IMG/VR virus record: IMGVR_UViG_3300005828_000014
Span: 1 to 29,157 of that record
DNA length: 29,157 nucleotides
DNA from: a virus
Strand: one strand, 5' to 3'
Below the pieces are notes generated by a model. It worked only from the letters and a program-made list of their open reading frames with translations. It searched no databases and was not told the DNA's origin. Within the stretch, counting starts at the first letter, position 1. The number at the start of each line of letters is the position of its first letter. The position numbers and the translations under genes are program-made. This document shows, one piece after another, positions 1 to 8,020 of this stretch.

Positions 1-471
1 ATGACGCCGACGACCAAGAAGAAGGCAGCCCCGATCCCGTTAATGTCCTACCAAAAGCGACGGCATCTGACGGCGGAAAAGCTGAAACTTCTCCTAGCCC
101 GCGCCCAGTGGAAAGAGTCGCAGGGGATCGCTCTAACCGCCGCCGAAGAAAACCTGCTGGCTGAGATGTACCGTAGAAGGTTTATGAAGCCTCGTGAGCG
201 AGTTACGGTTGAAAGTGATGGCTCAGTAGTAATCCATAAGACTATGGACGCTGAGCCTGTCATGGACGCCATGAAAGCTTACGGCGATTTCGTAGACAGG
301 CACAGCCGCAGAAAACGCGCCAATAGGTTAATTGGGTCTATCGATCCGATTACGGCCTATAAATGGATGCAGGAATGTGGCTATCGCATCGGAACCAAAG
401 GGTTTGCAGCGTTTGCCATTAAACGACTAAGCGGTGATATTGATTACCGCAGGTTTAAGGTAGGCAACTGA
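1..471 (+). CDS. Hypothetical basic phage protein
   Basis: I do not recognise this 156-aa protein. It begins with an ATG on the first base of the window, so its upstream context is unseen and a longer product cannot be excluded. The N-terminus is Lys-rich, followed by an amphipathic helical stretch (about residues 23-60). The C-terminal third (about 105-156) is basic and looks like a compact folded region. Its TGA stop overlaps the ATG of the adaptor gene by one base, so it belongs to the late structural operon. By position upstream of a head-tail adaptor it could be a small virion or head-completion protein, but that is inference only. Confidence 0.6.
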   Translation: MTPTTKKKAAPIPLMSYQKRRHLTAEKLKLLLARAQWKESQGIALTAAEENLLAEMYRRRFMKPRERVTVESDGSVVIHKTMDAEPVMDAMKAYGDFVDRHSRRKRANRLIGSIDPITAYKWMQECGYRIGTKGFAAFAIKRLSGDIDYRRFKVGN

Positions 472-1148
472 TGGCCCTCACCTACGCTGCATTTAAGTCC
501 GCTATTCTCACGTCATTATGGCAGGAGAATAACTCGGCGTTGATCGCTAATCTCGATTTCATTATCAGTATGGCTGATAGTGAATTGAACATGACTACGC
601 GTGATTGGCAGCGTAGGGAGAAAACTATTGTCATTAACCCTGAAAGTCAAGACTTTAATTTATCTACTGAAGTCCCAGACTTTCAGGCTATTCAGTCATT
701 GACAAATAACGCGCAAGATACTTATTTTGCTACTAGCGCAAAAACCTTCATTGAGACGAACCTTACAGACATATACGCTAGACGGGCACAGAACCCCGGT
801 GGCCCTGTGCTGCCGTATTACGCTGTGGGGAGAAACGATGGAACAAGATACTTGCGGCTTATTGGCCCATTTTCTGTCACTGATCCGGGTGACTTTACTA
901 TGGTGTACCGTATCGGTATGCCTAATTATTCTGTGTCAGATAGTAGTTGGCTTGAGGAAGAATACTTAGGGCTATATGTATACGTAATTGCTAAACATGC
1001 AGCGCCGTGGCTTCGAGAAGACGAGCGCTTACAGCTTTACATGGAAATGGCGAGACAACAGTACGAATTTGCTGAGATGGATGACAAGCACAACTTGCAG
1101 AGGGGTGGATCGCCGCAGCGCATGAAGCCACATAGACGAGTACCCTAG
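471..1148 (+). CDS. Probable head-tail adaptor (SU10/T7 gp11-like)
   Basis: This 225-aa protein resembles phage adaptor proteins that sit between the portal and the tail tube. The N-terminal part, with a LxxIxxxAdsElN-type helix around residues 25-40 and a following Arg-rich helix, matches the pattern of that family, and the length is usual. It ends in a basic tail (HRRVP). The stop TAG lies inside the first copy of the dispersed GTCCCC/GGGGAC palindrome. The gene overlaps the preceding CDS by one base and is followed 13 bp later by the lysis cassette. The assignment rests on remembered family pattern and context, not on a search. A generic structural protein is the alternative. Confidence 0.5.
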   Translation: MALTYAAFKSAILTSLWQENNSALIANLDFIISMADSELNMTTRDWQRREKTIVINPESQDFNLSTEVPDFQAIQSLTNNAQDTYFATSAKTFIETNLTDIYARRAQNPGGPVLPYYAVGRNDGTRYLRLIGPFSVTDPGDFTMVYRIGMPNYSVSDSSWLEEEYLGLYVYVIAKHAAPWLREDERLQLYMEMARQQYEFAEMDDKHNLQRGGSPQRMKPHRRVP

Positions 1149-1157
1149 TAGGGGACT
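1141..1157. repeat. Dispersed palindrome, copy 1 (degenerate left arm)
   Basis: CCCTAGTAGGGGACT. The adaptor-gene stop TAG lies in it, and the AGGGG arm serves as ribosome-binding sequence for the holin candidate at 1162. Confidence 0.65.
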
Positions 1158-1161
1158 GCTA

Positions 1162-1461
1162 ATGATTACCAAAGACTTAAACGTAGGTACGGTGATAACT
1201 GTAGGTATATTCCTTACTACGCAAACGATAACTGGTGTGTGGTGGGCTGCGACTATTAGTGCTGATCTAGGTGCTATGCGCTCTTGGCAGATTAGGCAAG
1301 ACGAAAGACTTGTTAACGTTGAGACAGAGATAACTGGTAGCACTCGACAAAACGCTGCAATTATGGCGTTGCTTGATGTGCTTAAGGAGCGCGTCAACGA
1401 CAATAAACAGGAAATTTTGTTAGAGCTACGTAATAGACGTGAAAAACAACAACCGCAGTGA
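1162..1461 (+). CDS. Small membrane protein, putative holin
   Basis: This 99-aa protein has one clear hydrophobic segment near the N-terminus (about residues 9-34, GTVITVGIFL and following), then a charged, probably coiled-coil region and a very polar C-terminus. It lies directly upstream of the endolysin and spanin genes, so a holin or pinholin role is the simplest inference. Some phage single-TM coiled-coil proteins of this shape have other roles. The ribosome-binding region (AGGGG, about 8 nt before the ATG) is supplied by the right arm of the dispersed palindrome at 1141-1157. Confidence 0.5.
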   Translation: MITKDLNVGTVITVGIFLTTQTITGVWWAATISADLGAMRSWQIRQDERLVNVETEITGSTRQNAAIMALLDVLKERVNDNKQEILLELRNRREKQQPQ

Positions 1462-1469
1462 GATAGACT

Positions 1470-2108
1470 ATGACCGATATTAGCGAAGTAATATACGCAG
1501 AAGCGCAAAAGTCTCTTGGCCTTAAAGAATGGCCAGGAGCTAAGCATAACCCTAAAGTGCTTGCGTTATACAACGATGCAGGGCATTCGGAGATACGAAA
1601 TGACGAAGTGCCTTGGTGTGCTGCTTTTGTCGGCGCTGTTCTTGCTCGCCTCGGACTTCACAATACTGGCTCTCTCCTTGCTAAGTCTTACCTTAAGTGG
1701 GGTGATAAAGTTGCTTTAAAGGACGCCAAGCCGGGAGACGTAGTTATCTTTAACCGTGGCTCGCAATCGTGGCAAGGCCATGTAGCGTTCTTTCATGCGC
1801 ACGCTGGCAAGTACGTAGAGGTGCTAGGCGGTAACCAAGGCAACGCAGTCAGTATCGCTCGTTATCCAGTTAGCAACATTGCAGGCATTAGACGCGTATC
1901 TAAGCCCAAAGCTAGCATGGCTCAGAGCACAACTGTTCAGGCGAGTCTTGTTGGTGGCGCTGGTGCGGTTGCGACTGGTGCTGCTGGTATCGGTAACTTA
2001 GACGGCACCGCTCAACTTGTCGTAATAGCTGGTGTTATAATCATCGGCTTGGCACTCGCATGGATACTGCGCGAGAGAATTAAAAAGTTCGCGGAGGGCA
2101 TAAGATGA
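1470..2108 (+). CDS. Endolysin, CHAP-like (TIGR02594-type) peptidase with C-terminal TM
   Basis: This 212-aa protein is a cell-wall hydrolase. The N-terminal 140 residues follow the TIGR02594/CHAP pattern: a KEWPG motif, then WCAAFVGA carrying the likely catalytic Cys, a KPGDVVIF strand, and GHVAFFHA carrying the likely catalytic His, followed by GGNQGN. After a Gly/Ala-rich linker (about 150-175) there is a strongly hydrophobic segment (VVIAGVIIIGLALAWIL) and a short basic tail, so the enzyme may be tethered to the inner membrane and depend on holin action for release. Its stop overlaps the next ATG (ATGA), giving tight coupling to the spanin genes. Confidence 0.8.
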   Translation: MTDISEVIYAEAQKSLGLKEWPGAKHNPKVLALYNDAGHSEIRNDEVPWCAAFVGAVLARLGLHNTGSLLAKSYLKWGDKVALKDAKPGDVVIFNRGSQSWQGHVAFFHAHAGKYVEVLGGNQGNAVSIARYPVSNIAGIRRVSKPKASMAQSTTVQASLVGGAGAVATGAAGIGNLDGTAQLVVIAGVIIIGLALAWILRERIKKFAEGIR

Positions 2109-2401
2109 TCCGTCTCGTTATAGTTATTGTAGCGGTTATTGCTTTGTGCGCCGGTACGTATTACGCGCTTGACGTTGTATATAGACTTGGGCGTGACAAA
2201 GCTCTAGTGGAGCAAGCTACTGTTGATGCAGAGGCTTATCGCACTATTATCCGGGAGATACAAAATGGCACGCTTGATCTTGATAATCCTAAGTCTGTTG
2301 ATTGCTTCTTGTACGAGCTTGCCGAAGATAAAGCCAACGCAGAAAGCGACGAATGCCGCGCTTTGCGACGGAACAGAACAAACGAGGAAGGACCACGCTA
2401 G
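2105..2401 (+). CDS. Rz-like inner-membrane spanin
   Basis: This 98-aa protein has an N-terminal membrane anchor (residues 3-17, a run of Leu/Ile/Val) followed by a charged helical region ending ALRRNRTNEE. It starts in an ATGA overlap with the endolysin and has a good upstream GGAGGG. A second gene encoding a small lipoprotein starts inside it in another frame (2265), the classic nested Rz/Rz1 arrangement of Gram-negative phages. Known role of the family: it spans the periplasm with the outer-membrane partner and fuses the membranes in the last step of lysis. The periplasmic part is short for an Rz. Confidence 0.7.
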   Translation: MIRLVIVIVAVIALCAGTYYALDVVYRLGRDKALVEQATVDAEAYRTIIREIQNGTLDLDNPKSVDCFLYELAEDKANAESDECRALRRNRTNEEGPR

Positions 2402-2495
2402 CGGTCTACTCGCTGACGGTGGTCCTATATCCAAGAAGACAGGCAGCGTACTGTTGAGTCAATTTCAAGTGGGCTGCAATGCAGTCCCCCGATAG
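2265..2495 (+). CDS. Rz1-like outer-membrane spanin lipoprotein
   Basis: This 76-aa lipoprotein starts at MARLIL, preceded by GGGAG. The signal peptide (LIILSLLIASC) ends in a lipobox with Cys16 as the lipidated residue. The mature chain is small, with PxP-like and polar residues. The gene starts within the Rz-like gene in a different frame and extends about 95 bases past its end. This nesting plus the lipobox is strong evidence for an o-spanin. An in-frame ATG upstream at 2223 exists but would add a non-signal N-terminus, so 2265 is preferred. The last codons come just before the dispersed palindrome at 2483. Confidence 0.75.
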   Translation: MARLILIILSLLIASCTSLPKIKPTQKATNAALCDGTEQTRKDHASGLLADGGPISKKTGSVLLSQFQVGCNAVPR

Positions 2496-2500
2496 GGGAT
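2483..2500. repeat. Dispersed palindrome, copy 2
   Basis: AGTCCCC-CGATA-GGGGAT between the o-spanin end and the fiber gene start at 2506; AGGGG lies 9 nt before the ATG. Confidence 0.8.
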
Positions 2501-2505
2501 AGGTT

Positions 2506-3927
2506 ATGGCCTCGAACACTGCTAGTTATAACTTCCTGCTCCCGACTGTCGGTGGTGACACTAACTTATGGGGTGGTTATCTCAATAGCAATTGGGAAGA
2601 TGTTGATGACCTGTTTGACGGGACTACACCCGTTGTCGGTATCGACATCGACGGAGGCACTATTGACGGTACACCCATAGGCTTGACCACGCCTAGCACT
2701 GGTGCTTTTAGCACGCTAGACGTATCTGGCGCATCTACGTTCGCGGGTATCGTTGGCTTTGATAACACTGTTGACTTCAACGATGACGTGACGTTCAACG
2801 CTGGCCTCACTACACTACAGGCGGGTGTCACGTTTGACTTAGCTACAGGGTTTAACTTTGCAACTCTGAAGTCAAACGATGACGGTGTATCGCTTGCCCT
2901 GCGCGGTGCTGCTGGTTTTGCTAGGCAACTTGCTTTTTTGACCGGTGGTGACGAGCGGTGGACTATATCTGCTAATAATAGTGCAGAAATAGGAGGTGAG
3001 GAAGGTTCAGATTTTGAGATTGCCCGTTGGGATGACGCAGGGTCGTTCCTTGACACACCGTTTAAAATCGAACGGCTATCCGGTAATGTTACATTTCTGT
3101 ATGACATCATCGTTACTGGTGAAATCGACGGTGATCTAGCTGCTACTTCTGAACTGCTTGACGGCGTTATAGCCACAACGCAAGGATTGGGTGACGCTTC
3201 TACGAAAGTAGCTACTACAGAATTTGTCGCTAATGAGCTAGCGGAGCTTGGCGCACCTTCTATCACTTTGCTTGCTACTGGAGACAAAGGCAGTACATCT
3301 TCTACTACACACACATACTCTGCTGTGTCTATTGGAGCGGCAGATGAGGACCGAAATATTTTAGTAATCGCCAGTTTCTCTGATGGTAGTGGCGGCGCAA
3401 ACTCGGCTTTATCTAGTGTCACTATAGACGGTGACGCTATGCTGCTAGTGGCTAACACCTCTGACGCTCCGTCTATACACGCTGCCTATAGGCATGTCCC
3501 GGCTGGTACGTCAGTGGAGTTTATTTTCAACTACTCTGTTGCTGTTTCTGGTCACACAATCGCTATATTTGATGTACGGAATATAAAACGTAGCCCCGGA
3601 AGCGTTTATAACACTACTGACGGGTTGACGTCTACCAGAAACACTAGTAGTGCTTTTGTGCAGGTTGGCGACACTGCCTACAATAAGAACAGTTTGTATA
3701 TAATGGCTGCACACTTTGACGTAGATGAAGATGTCACGTGGTCTGTGAACGCTGGCCTTGACGTGCTCACTCTTACAGAAATAGCCGACGTATCCAACAC
3801 TACGAGGGGCGCGAGGTTAAATGTGCAATACGCCATTCCAGACCAGCCGTATGGTGGCCTAGCTACTAGGAGGGCTGCTGTGACAACTGGTGCGTTCCGC
3901 GCTGTCATGAACGTCTCGCTTACTTAA
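2506..3927 (+). CDS. Tail fiber/spike-like protein
   Basis: This 473-aa protein begins with a phage fiber N-terminal signature (LLPTVGGDTNLWG..LNSNWEDVD), common in podovirus and prophage fibers as a virion-attachment segment. The middle (about 60-170) is rich in Gly, Asp and Thr with repeated short strands, which suggests a beta-rich trimeric shaft. The C-terminal half (about 250-473) is beta-rich with no motif I can name and may be the receptor-binding part. It starts 6 bp after a dispersed palindrome (2483-2500), and a further palindrome (3941) separates it from the next gene. Receptor recognition is inferred. Confidence 0.6.
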   Translation: MASNTASYNFLLPTVGGDTNLWGGYLNSNWEDVDDLFDGTTPVVGIDIDGGTIDGTPIGLTTPSTGAFSTLDVSGASTFAGIVGFDNTVDFNDDVTFNAGLTTLQAGVTFDLATGFNFATLKSNDDGVSLALRGAAGFARQLAFLTGGDERWTISANNSAEIGGEEGSDFEIARWDDAGSFLDTPFKIERLSGNVTFLYDIIVTGEIDGDLAATSELLDGVIATTQGLGDASTKVATTEFVANELAELGAPSITLLATGDKGSTSSTTHTYSAVSIGAADEDRNILVIASFSDGSGGANSALSSVTIDGDAMLLVANTSDAPSIHAAYRHVPAGTSVEFIFNYSVAVSGHTIAIFDVRNIKRSPGSVYNTTDGLTSTRNTSSAFVQVGDTAYNKNSLYIMAAHFDVDEDVTWSVNAGLDVLTLTEIADVSNTTRGARLNVQYAIPDQPYGGLATRRAAVTTGAFRAVMNVSLT

Positions 3928-3940
3928 GTTGGAGCTAGCG

Positions 3941-3957
3941 CTCCCCCACTAGGGGAT
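3941..3957. repeat. Dispersed palindrome, copy 3
   Basis: CTCCCC-CACTA-GGGGAT in the fiber/stabilization intergenic gap. Its right arm AGGGG is 6 nt before the ATG at 3962 and is the only ribosome-binding sequence there. Confidence 0.8.
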
Positions 3958-3961
3958 TGAT

Positions 3962-5491
3962 ATGCCGATTATACCAATTCAGTTGCCAGAAGGTATGTAT
4001 AAAAACGGTACTCCGTACACTCGTCGCGGGCGGTGGACTGATGGCAACTTAGTGCGCTGGCATGACGACGCTATCCGCCCTATTGGTGGGTGGCTTCGTC
4101 GTACAGATAATCTTGGCGCTGATATAAGTACGCTCATCGCTGATCCAACTTTAGAAGCGGTAAGAGACATCTTTGCTTGGAGAGAGGCCGGGCAATCCAT
4201 TAACGTTGTGTTTGGCTCTAACCTTAAGATACAGCATCTTAACGCTCTCGGAACGCTCACAGATATAACCCCTGTGTCAGCCAATACGTCTGATAAAGAC
4301 GCGTCTGCGATTGCTGGTTATGGACAAAATCCGTTCGGTGGTGGTGCTTACGGCGCGTCAAACAATCTTACAGGCACAGCGCCAATCCCTCCGCTCCGCT
4401 GGGCGTTTGACAACTTTGGCGAAATACTCGTGACGTTGCAGCGTAACGACACAGGCGGTAACGGTTATCTATATGAGCTTGACATTGGCACACTCACGCT
4501 TAGTCAAGTGACTAATTCACCTACAAATAGCCAAGACGTAATTGTCACAGACCAGCGACAAATCATGCTCATTGGTGCTGGTGGCGTGCCTCGTAAGGTA
4601 GCATGGTGCGACGTAGAAGATCGTAATCAATGGACTGCGGCGATTAACAATCAAGCGGGTGATTACGATGTAGCTGGCAGCGGTAGGCTGCTTCGTGCTA
4701 GGAATGTACTAGACCAGATTGCTATCGTCGGCGAGAATGATCTATATTCTGTGCGCTATATTGGTCCTCCGTATATCTATAGCTTTGAACTAGCCGGGCA
4801 ACAGTGTGGCGCTATTGCCGCTGAAGCTATTGTCGGAATTGATAAGTTTGTAGTATGGTGGGGGCAGCGTAATTTCTGGTTGTTCGACGGCACTCTCCGT
4901 ATTCTTGACTGTTCAGTCATTGACTTTCTGTATGCTGATATTGATACGTCGCAACTATCCAAAATTTCCGCATTCACCAATCAAGACTTCTCTGAAATTT
5001 GGTGGTTATATCAATCTCAAACAACGACCACGACTGAGGTAGACAGTTATGTCATTTGGAATTATCGCAAAAATACGTGGTACACTGGTCGCCTTGATCG
5101 CACTGCTGGACAGGATAAAGGAGCCCTGCTTTATTCTATTATGGTTGACGCTGATGGTTATATTTATAACCACGAACTAAGCGACGTAAAGGCTGACGGC
5201 ACCATCTTTGTTGAGAGCGGCGCGCTCGATATGAAAAACGGTGAACAAAACGTCGCTGTCCGGTATATATACCCAGACGTTGAGAATACGTCCAATGTGA
5301 CGTTTGAGCTTATAGCGCGCCAAATGCCTAACGATACTGAATATACTTATGGGCCGTATCCGCTTACTCTGCCTACGCCTACGCGGGCAATGGGCAGGTC
5401 TGTTAAACTCAAAGCAAACTTTGTCGAGGCTGCTGCTGAATTAGGTATCGTCAGGCTTGATGTTGCTCCGCTAGGGACTGGTAAGAGATGA
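3962..5491 (+). CDS. P22 gp10-like packaged-DNA stabilization / tail protein
   Basis: This 509-aa protein starts with a signature I associate with phage stabilization proteins: PEGMYKNGTPY..RGRWTDGNLVRW..AIRPIGGW. The body is rich in repeated WxxWN/Y-type strands (for example QIMLIGAGGVPRKVAWCDVEDRNQW and the VVWWGQRNFWLFDG region), consistent with a beta-propeller-like fold. In P22 gp10 closes the portal/tail and retains packaged DNA. A tail tubular protein is the alternative. The start has AGGGG from the palindrome at 3941-3957 as its ribosome-binding site. The stop overlaps the next ATG (GATGA). Confidence 0.55.
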   Translation: MPIIPIQLPEGMYKNGTPYTRRGRWTDGNLVRWHDDAIRPIGGWLRRTDNLGADISTLIADPTLEAVRDIFAWREAGQSINVVFGSNLKIQHLNALGTLTDITPVSANTSDKDASAIAGYGQNPFGGGAYGASNNLTGTAPIPPLRWAFDNFGEILVTLQRNDTGGNGYLYELDIGTLTLSQVTNSPTNSQDVIVTDQRQIMLIGAGGVPRKVAWCDVEDRNQWTAAINNQAGDYDVAGSGRLLRARNVLDQIAIVGENDLYSVRYIGPPYIYSFELAGQQCGAIAAEAIVGIDKFVVWWGQRNFWLFDGTLRILDCSVIDFLYADIDTSQLSKISAFTNQDFSEIWWLYQSQTTTTTEVDSYVIWNYRKNTWYTGRLDRTAGQDKGALLYSIMVDADGYIYNHELSDVKADGTIFVESGALDMKNGEQNVAVRYIYPDVENTSNVTFELIARQMPNDTEYTYGPYPLTLPTPTRAMGRSVKLKANFVEAAAELGIVRLDVAPLGTGKR

Positions 5492-6219
5492 CTAGAAGGT
5501 CACCACCTAATCCGTCTGGTGTGTCCTATGAACAATGGGCAAGCGCCATGTATATGTACCTCAGAGGACTATCTGAGGTGCGGCAGTCCGTTGAGCCGCT
5601 TCCTGTGCTGCTAGCTCATCGCACGGCTAACGTAGTGGCTCGTGCCTCTCAAGCGGGCATCTTGCTCTATGATCCAGTCTATGAGACGCCTGTAGTCTCG
5701 CAAAACGGAGAGTGGTCCCCCACTAGGGGAGTGCCTTTATTCTCGCTTAACTACGATACCGCTTATAACGTTGACGGCGCTGCTGTAGGGACAGGCGGTG
5801 TAAAAATCCCATTCAATACTCAAGAACTAGACAACGCTCCTTGGGCTACTTTTAATCCAACAACGAACGATTTCACGCTGGCTCGTGGTGAGTACCATAT
5901 AGAGGGATTTCTTACACTGACTAAAGTGTCAGGCGGTGCTAAATCCTTTACCGGATTTTTAGCAACGAGCGCCGCCTTGACAACTCCGGTTGGCTCTGTT
6001 AGAATGGGATCGGTGCACATGACCGCTTCTGCGGCTAATGACACCACTTTTATTGTTCCGTTTAGAGGGCAAGTATCAGTCCCCGAGGGCGGGGACACGT
6101 ATGCAGTAGTGGTACGCACGCCAGCTACCAATGCAAGTTTCGGCAAAGCGCACAGCATATCCGGCTATACCAACGTATATGCTAGGCTCACCATACAACT
6201 GATAGGACTTAATGAGTGA
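5488..6219 (+). CDS. Virion protein with C1q/TNF-like jelly-roll domain
   Basis: This 243-aa protein has an N-terminal helical stretch (residues 10-60) and a C-terminal beta-rich region (about 78-243) with the look of a C1q/TNF-type jelly roll: an NVDG..VGTGGVKIPFNT entry, a YHIEGFLTL strand, and a VYARLTIQLIG final strand. Such domains are frequent on phage surface or receptor-binding proteins. The gene overlaps both neighbours by a few bases and carries two dispersed palindromes within the coding sequence (5714 and 6078), encoding SPTRG and VPEGGD. A decorating or fiber-tip role is inferred. Confidence 0.5.
   Translation: MTRRSPPNPSGVSYEQWASAMYMYLRGLSEVRQSVEPLPVLLAHRTANVVARASQAGILLYDPVYETPVVSQNGEWSPTRGVPLFSLNYDTAYNVDGAAVGTGGVKIPFNTQELDNAPWATFNPTTNDFTLARGEYHIEGFLTLTKVSGGAKSFTGFLATSAALTTPVGSVRMGSVHMTASAANDTTFIVPFRGQVSVPEGGDTYAVVVRTPATNASFGKAHSISGYTNVYARLTIQLIGLNE
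5714..5732. repeat. Dispersed palindrome, copy 4 (in coding sequence)
   Basis: GGTCCCC-CACTA-GGGGAGT inside the jelly-roll protein gene, encoding SPTRG just before the beta-rich domain. Confidence 0.8.
6078..6097. repeat. Dispersed palindrome, copy 5 (in coding sequence)
   Basis: AGTCCCC-GAGGGC-GGGGACA, 6-nt centre, encoding VPEGGD in a loop of the jelly-roll protein. Confidence 0.75.
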
Positions 6220-6616
6220 GGTTAATATGTCCAACGTGGCAGAGAATGTGATCCGTTTAGCATCTAGTCTACTAACATGGCAGGAGAAAATAGAAGAAGC
6301 GCTAAGACGGGCAGGAAACACCCACTCGTTTAACGACATAGCGCAAGAGGTCATAGTGGGGGCGGCACATTTCTATGACTACGGAGACTGCTGTATCTTA
6401 ATGAAGGTGATCCAGTTTCCTAGGTTTAAAAACTACCATTGCTTCATAGCGTGCGGGAACATGGAGTCCCTTATGCAGAAGCAAGAGGATATTCGCAAAG
6501 TAGCAAAAGAGCTAGGCTGTAAAGAGATGACCATAAACGGGAGACCGGGATGGTCAAGAGTGCTAAAAGAGAACGGGTGGACGCATAGGCTGTCCCTGTT
6601 ATACGCGGAGGTTTAA
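6212..6616 (+). CDS. Small virion-associated protein, GNAT-like / T7 gp13-like candidate
   Basis: This 134-aa protein has an LxCKEMTINGRPGW segment (about 102-115) followed by VLKENGW and a terminal strand. That recalls the C-terminal part of acetyltransferase-like proteins found in podoviruses next to internal virion genes. No catalytic function can be shown. The ATG at 6212 lies in an ATGAGTGA overlap with the preceding gene. A second ATG at 6227 has a better-spaced GAGG and could be the true start. It immediately precedes the internal-core genes. Confidence 0.45.
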   Translation: MSEVNMSNVAENVIRLASSLLTWQEKIEEALRRAGNTHSFNDIAQEVIVGAAHFYDYGDCCILMKVIQFPRFKNYHCFIACGNMESLMQKQEDIRKVAKELGCKEMTINGRPGWSRVLKENGWTHRLSLLYAEV

Positions 6617-6617
6617 A

Positions 6618-7283
6618 ATGGCTGGTGGCGGCAAAGGTGGGTCACAAACAACTGAGGTCAAGATAGACCCACGCCTTGAAGAAGGTGCCGTGCAGACGTT
6701 AGCCGCTGCGCTGCGTTCTGCGTCTTTGCCGTTCCGCGCTAACCGTGGCTATACACAAGCTGCGTTTAGCCCGCAACAGTTGGCGGCGTTTCAAGGTGCC
6801 GATGAAGCTGCGTCAGCGTTTGGGTTACCGTCTGGCGGTGCAGGCGGTGGTGTTATGGACTACCTCCCTGCCCCAGAGCAAACGGAAGGTGGTTTCTACG
6901 CATATAGTCCGTCTACGCAATTTGACGAAAACGTGCGCCGCTCGCTTAGTCAAGAAGACGTTACGGCGCGGAGCAAGCTACTCGATAGCTACGAGCGCGC
7001 CGCTGGGCGTATCGTTAAAGACCCGCAATTTAGTACAGCGCGCGCTGCGTCTGTTAATGCTGGTCCCAATCCGGGTGGGTACGATACTAATCTTGACGTA
7101 CCTGTATACCAGCAACTTGAAAATGAGCGCGCGCAAGAGGACTATCGTACTAGGCTAATGCGAGAGAACGAACAACGGCGCTATCTTATGACAGGTAACG
7201 AACCAAACAGTGCTTTGAACTCCGCGAAAGAGCGCTCTTTTGCTAGCGCGACTAGCGGTGCTGGTAGCTCGGGAGGTAAATAA
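6618..7283 (+). CDS. Hypothetical internal virion protein
   Basis: I do not recognise this 221-aa protein. It opens with a Gly-rich MAGGGKGGS segment, continues with a helical Ala-rich region (about 20-60), and is low-complexity at the end (SGAGSSGG). Charged helices (about 95-200, DENVRR, RTRLMRENEQRRYL) suggest a rod-like protein. It has a clear GGAGG ribosome-binding site and overlaps the following gene by one base. Position between fiber-type genes and the lysozyme-bearing ejection protein suggests a core or ejection role. Confidence 0.55.
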   Translation: MAGGGKGGSQTTEVKIDPRLEEGAVQTLAAALRSASLPFRANRGYTQAAFSPQQLAAFQGADEAASAFGLPSGGAGGGVMDYLPAPEQTEGGFYAYSPSTQFDENVRRSLSQEDVTARSKLLDSYERAAGRIVKDPQFSTARAASVNAGPNPGGYDTNLDVPVYQQLENERAQEDYRTRLMRENEQRRYLMTGNEPNSALNSAKERSFASATSGAGSSGGK

Positions 7284-8020
7284 TGGCCGACTATCCGATG
7301 CCGCAAGCAGGTGGCAACAGCCCAACCAACGCTGCCGCGCCTAATGCTTTTGCCACTAGCTCCGGCGCTCTTAACGAGGGTGTGGACACGTTGTCTAGGG
7401 TGGCAAACCCGTTTGCCGTCAACATGACGATGAACCAATTTATGAACCCTTACCGCGCGTCTGTCATTGACAACGCTGTAGGTAGGCTTGAAGACGCCCG
7501 CAGTAGAGAGTTAAACGACATTGAAGGACAAGCGTTCGGAGCCAAAGCGTTCGGAGGGTCACGTCATGGCGTGGTTGATGCGTACACACGAGATAACTAT
7601 TCACGTAATCGTGACGAGCTTGTCAGTCGTTTACTTCAAGAAGGTTTTGACACTACTGCAAATCTATCTCTCGGCGCTCTAGGTCAACAGGAGTCCGCTG
7701 GTAGGGGACTGGTCGATGCTTCTGGCTCTGCATTTAATCTCGGGCAAGGCGCGCTCAACATGCAGCAACAGGCTGGCGGGCAAATCCAGAACCTTGTTCA
7801 AAATCTGCTTGCGCAAGCGTCTGGCCAAACCGACGCATTCATTAACTATCCGCAAACGTCGCTTGGCACTGCGCTTGCTGGCGTGCAGGGTAATCCCCTT
7901 GCTGCACAGACTACGACCACTCAATCGTACAATCCCGGCTTGTTTGACTACTTGTCATTTGGTGCCGGACTTGTGGGCAGTGGTATGCAGAAGGGCGGAC
8001 TTTTTGGAGGCGGTAAATGA
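7283..8020 (+). CDS. Internal virion protein, T7 gp14-like by position
   Basis: This 245-aa protein carries the pattern MNPY..SVIDNAVGRLED....RELNDIEGQAFGAKAFGGSRHGV (about residues 52-97), which I recall as conserved in small internal virion proteins of many podoviruses. It ends with a Gly-rich hydrophobic tail (SFGAGLVGSGMQKGG). The family is thought to sit in the head and be ejected with DNA. The start has GGGAGG upstream, and the stop overlaps the next gene start. One degenerate palindrome lies within (7692-7710, encoding SAGRGL). Confidence 0.55.
   Translation: MADYPMPQAGGNSPTNAAAPNAFATSSGALNEGVDTLSRVANPFAVNMTMNQFMNPYRASVIDNAVGRLEDARSRELNDIEGQAFGAKAFGGSRHGVVDAYTRDNYSRNRDELVSRLLQEGFDTTANLSLGALGQQESAGRGLVDASGSAFNLGQGALNMQQQAGGQIQNLVQNLLAQASGQTDAFINYPQTSLGTALAGVQGNPLAAQTTTTQSYNPGLFDYLSFGAGLVGSGMQKGGLFGGGK
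7692..7710. repeat. Dispersed palindrome, copy 6 (degenerate, in coding sequence)
   Basis: AGTCCGCTGGTAGGGGACT: the left arm has a CC to GC change; encodes SAGRGL in an internal virion protein. Confidence 0.55.

Noticed and set aside
698-726. TTGACA with TTATTT at about 17 bp on the plus strand
   Set aside because: It lies inside the adaptor coding sequence of a continuous late operon, and the -10 match is weak; chance is more likely than a promoter.
2577-3458. 293-codon open frame antisense to the fiber gene
   Set aside because: Ser/Val/Pro-rich antisense shadow typical of this composition; no ribosome-binding site, and it opposes the late operon.
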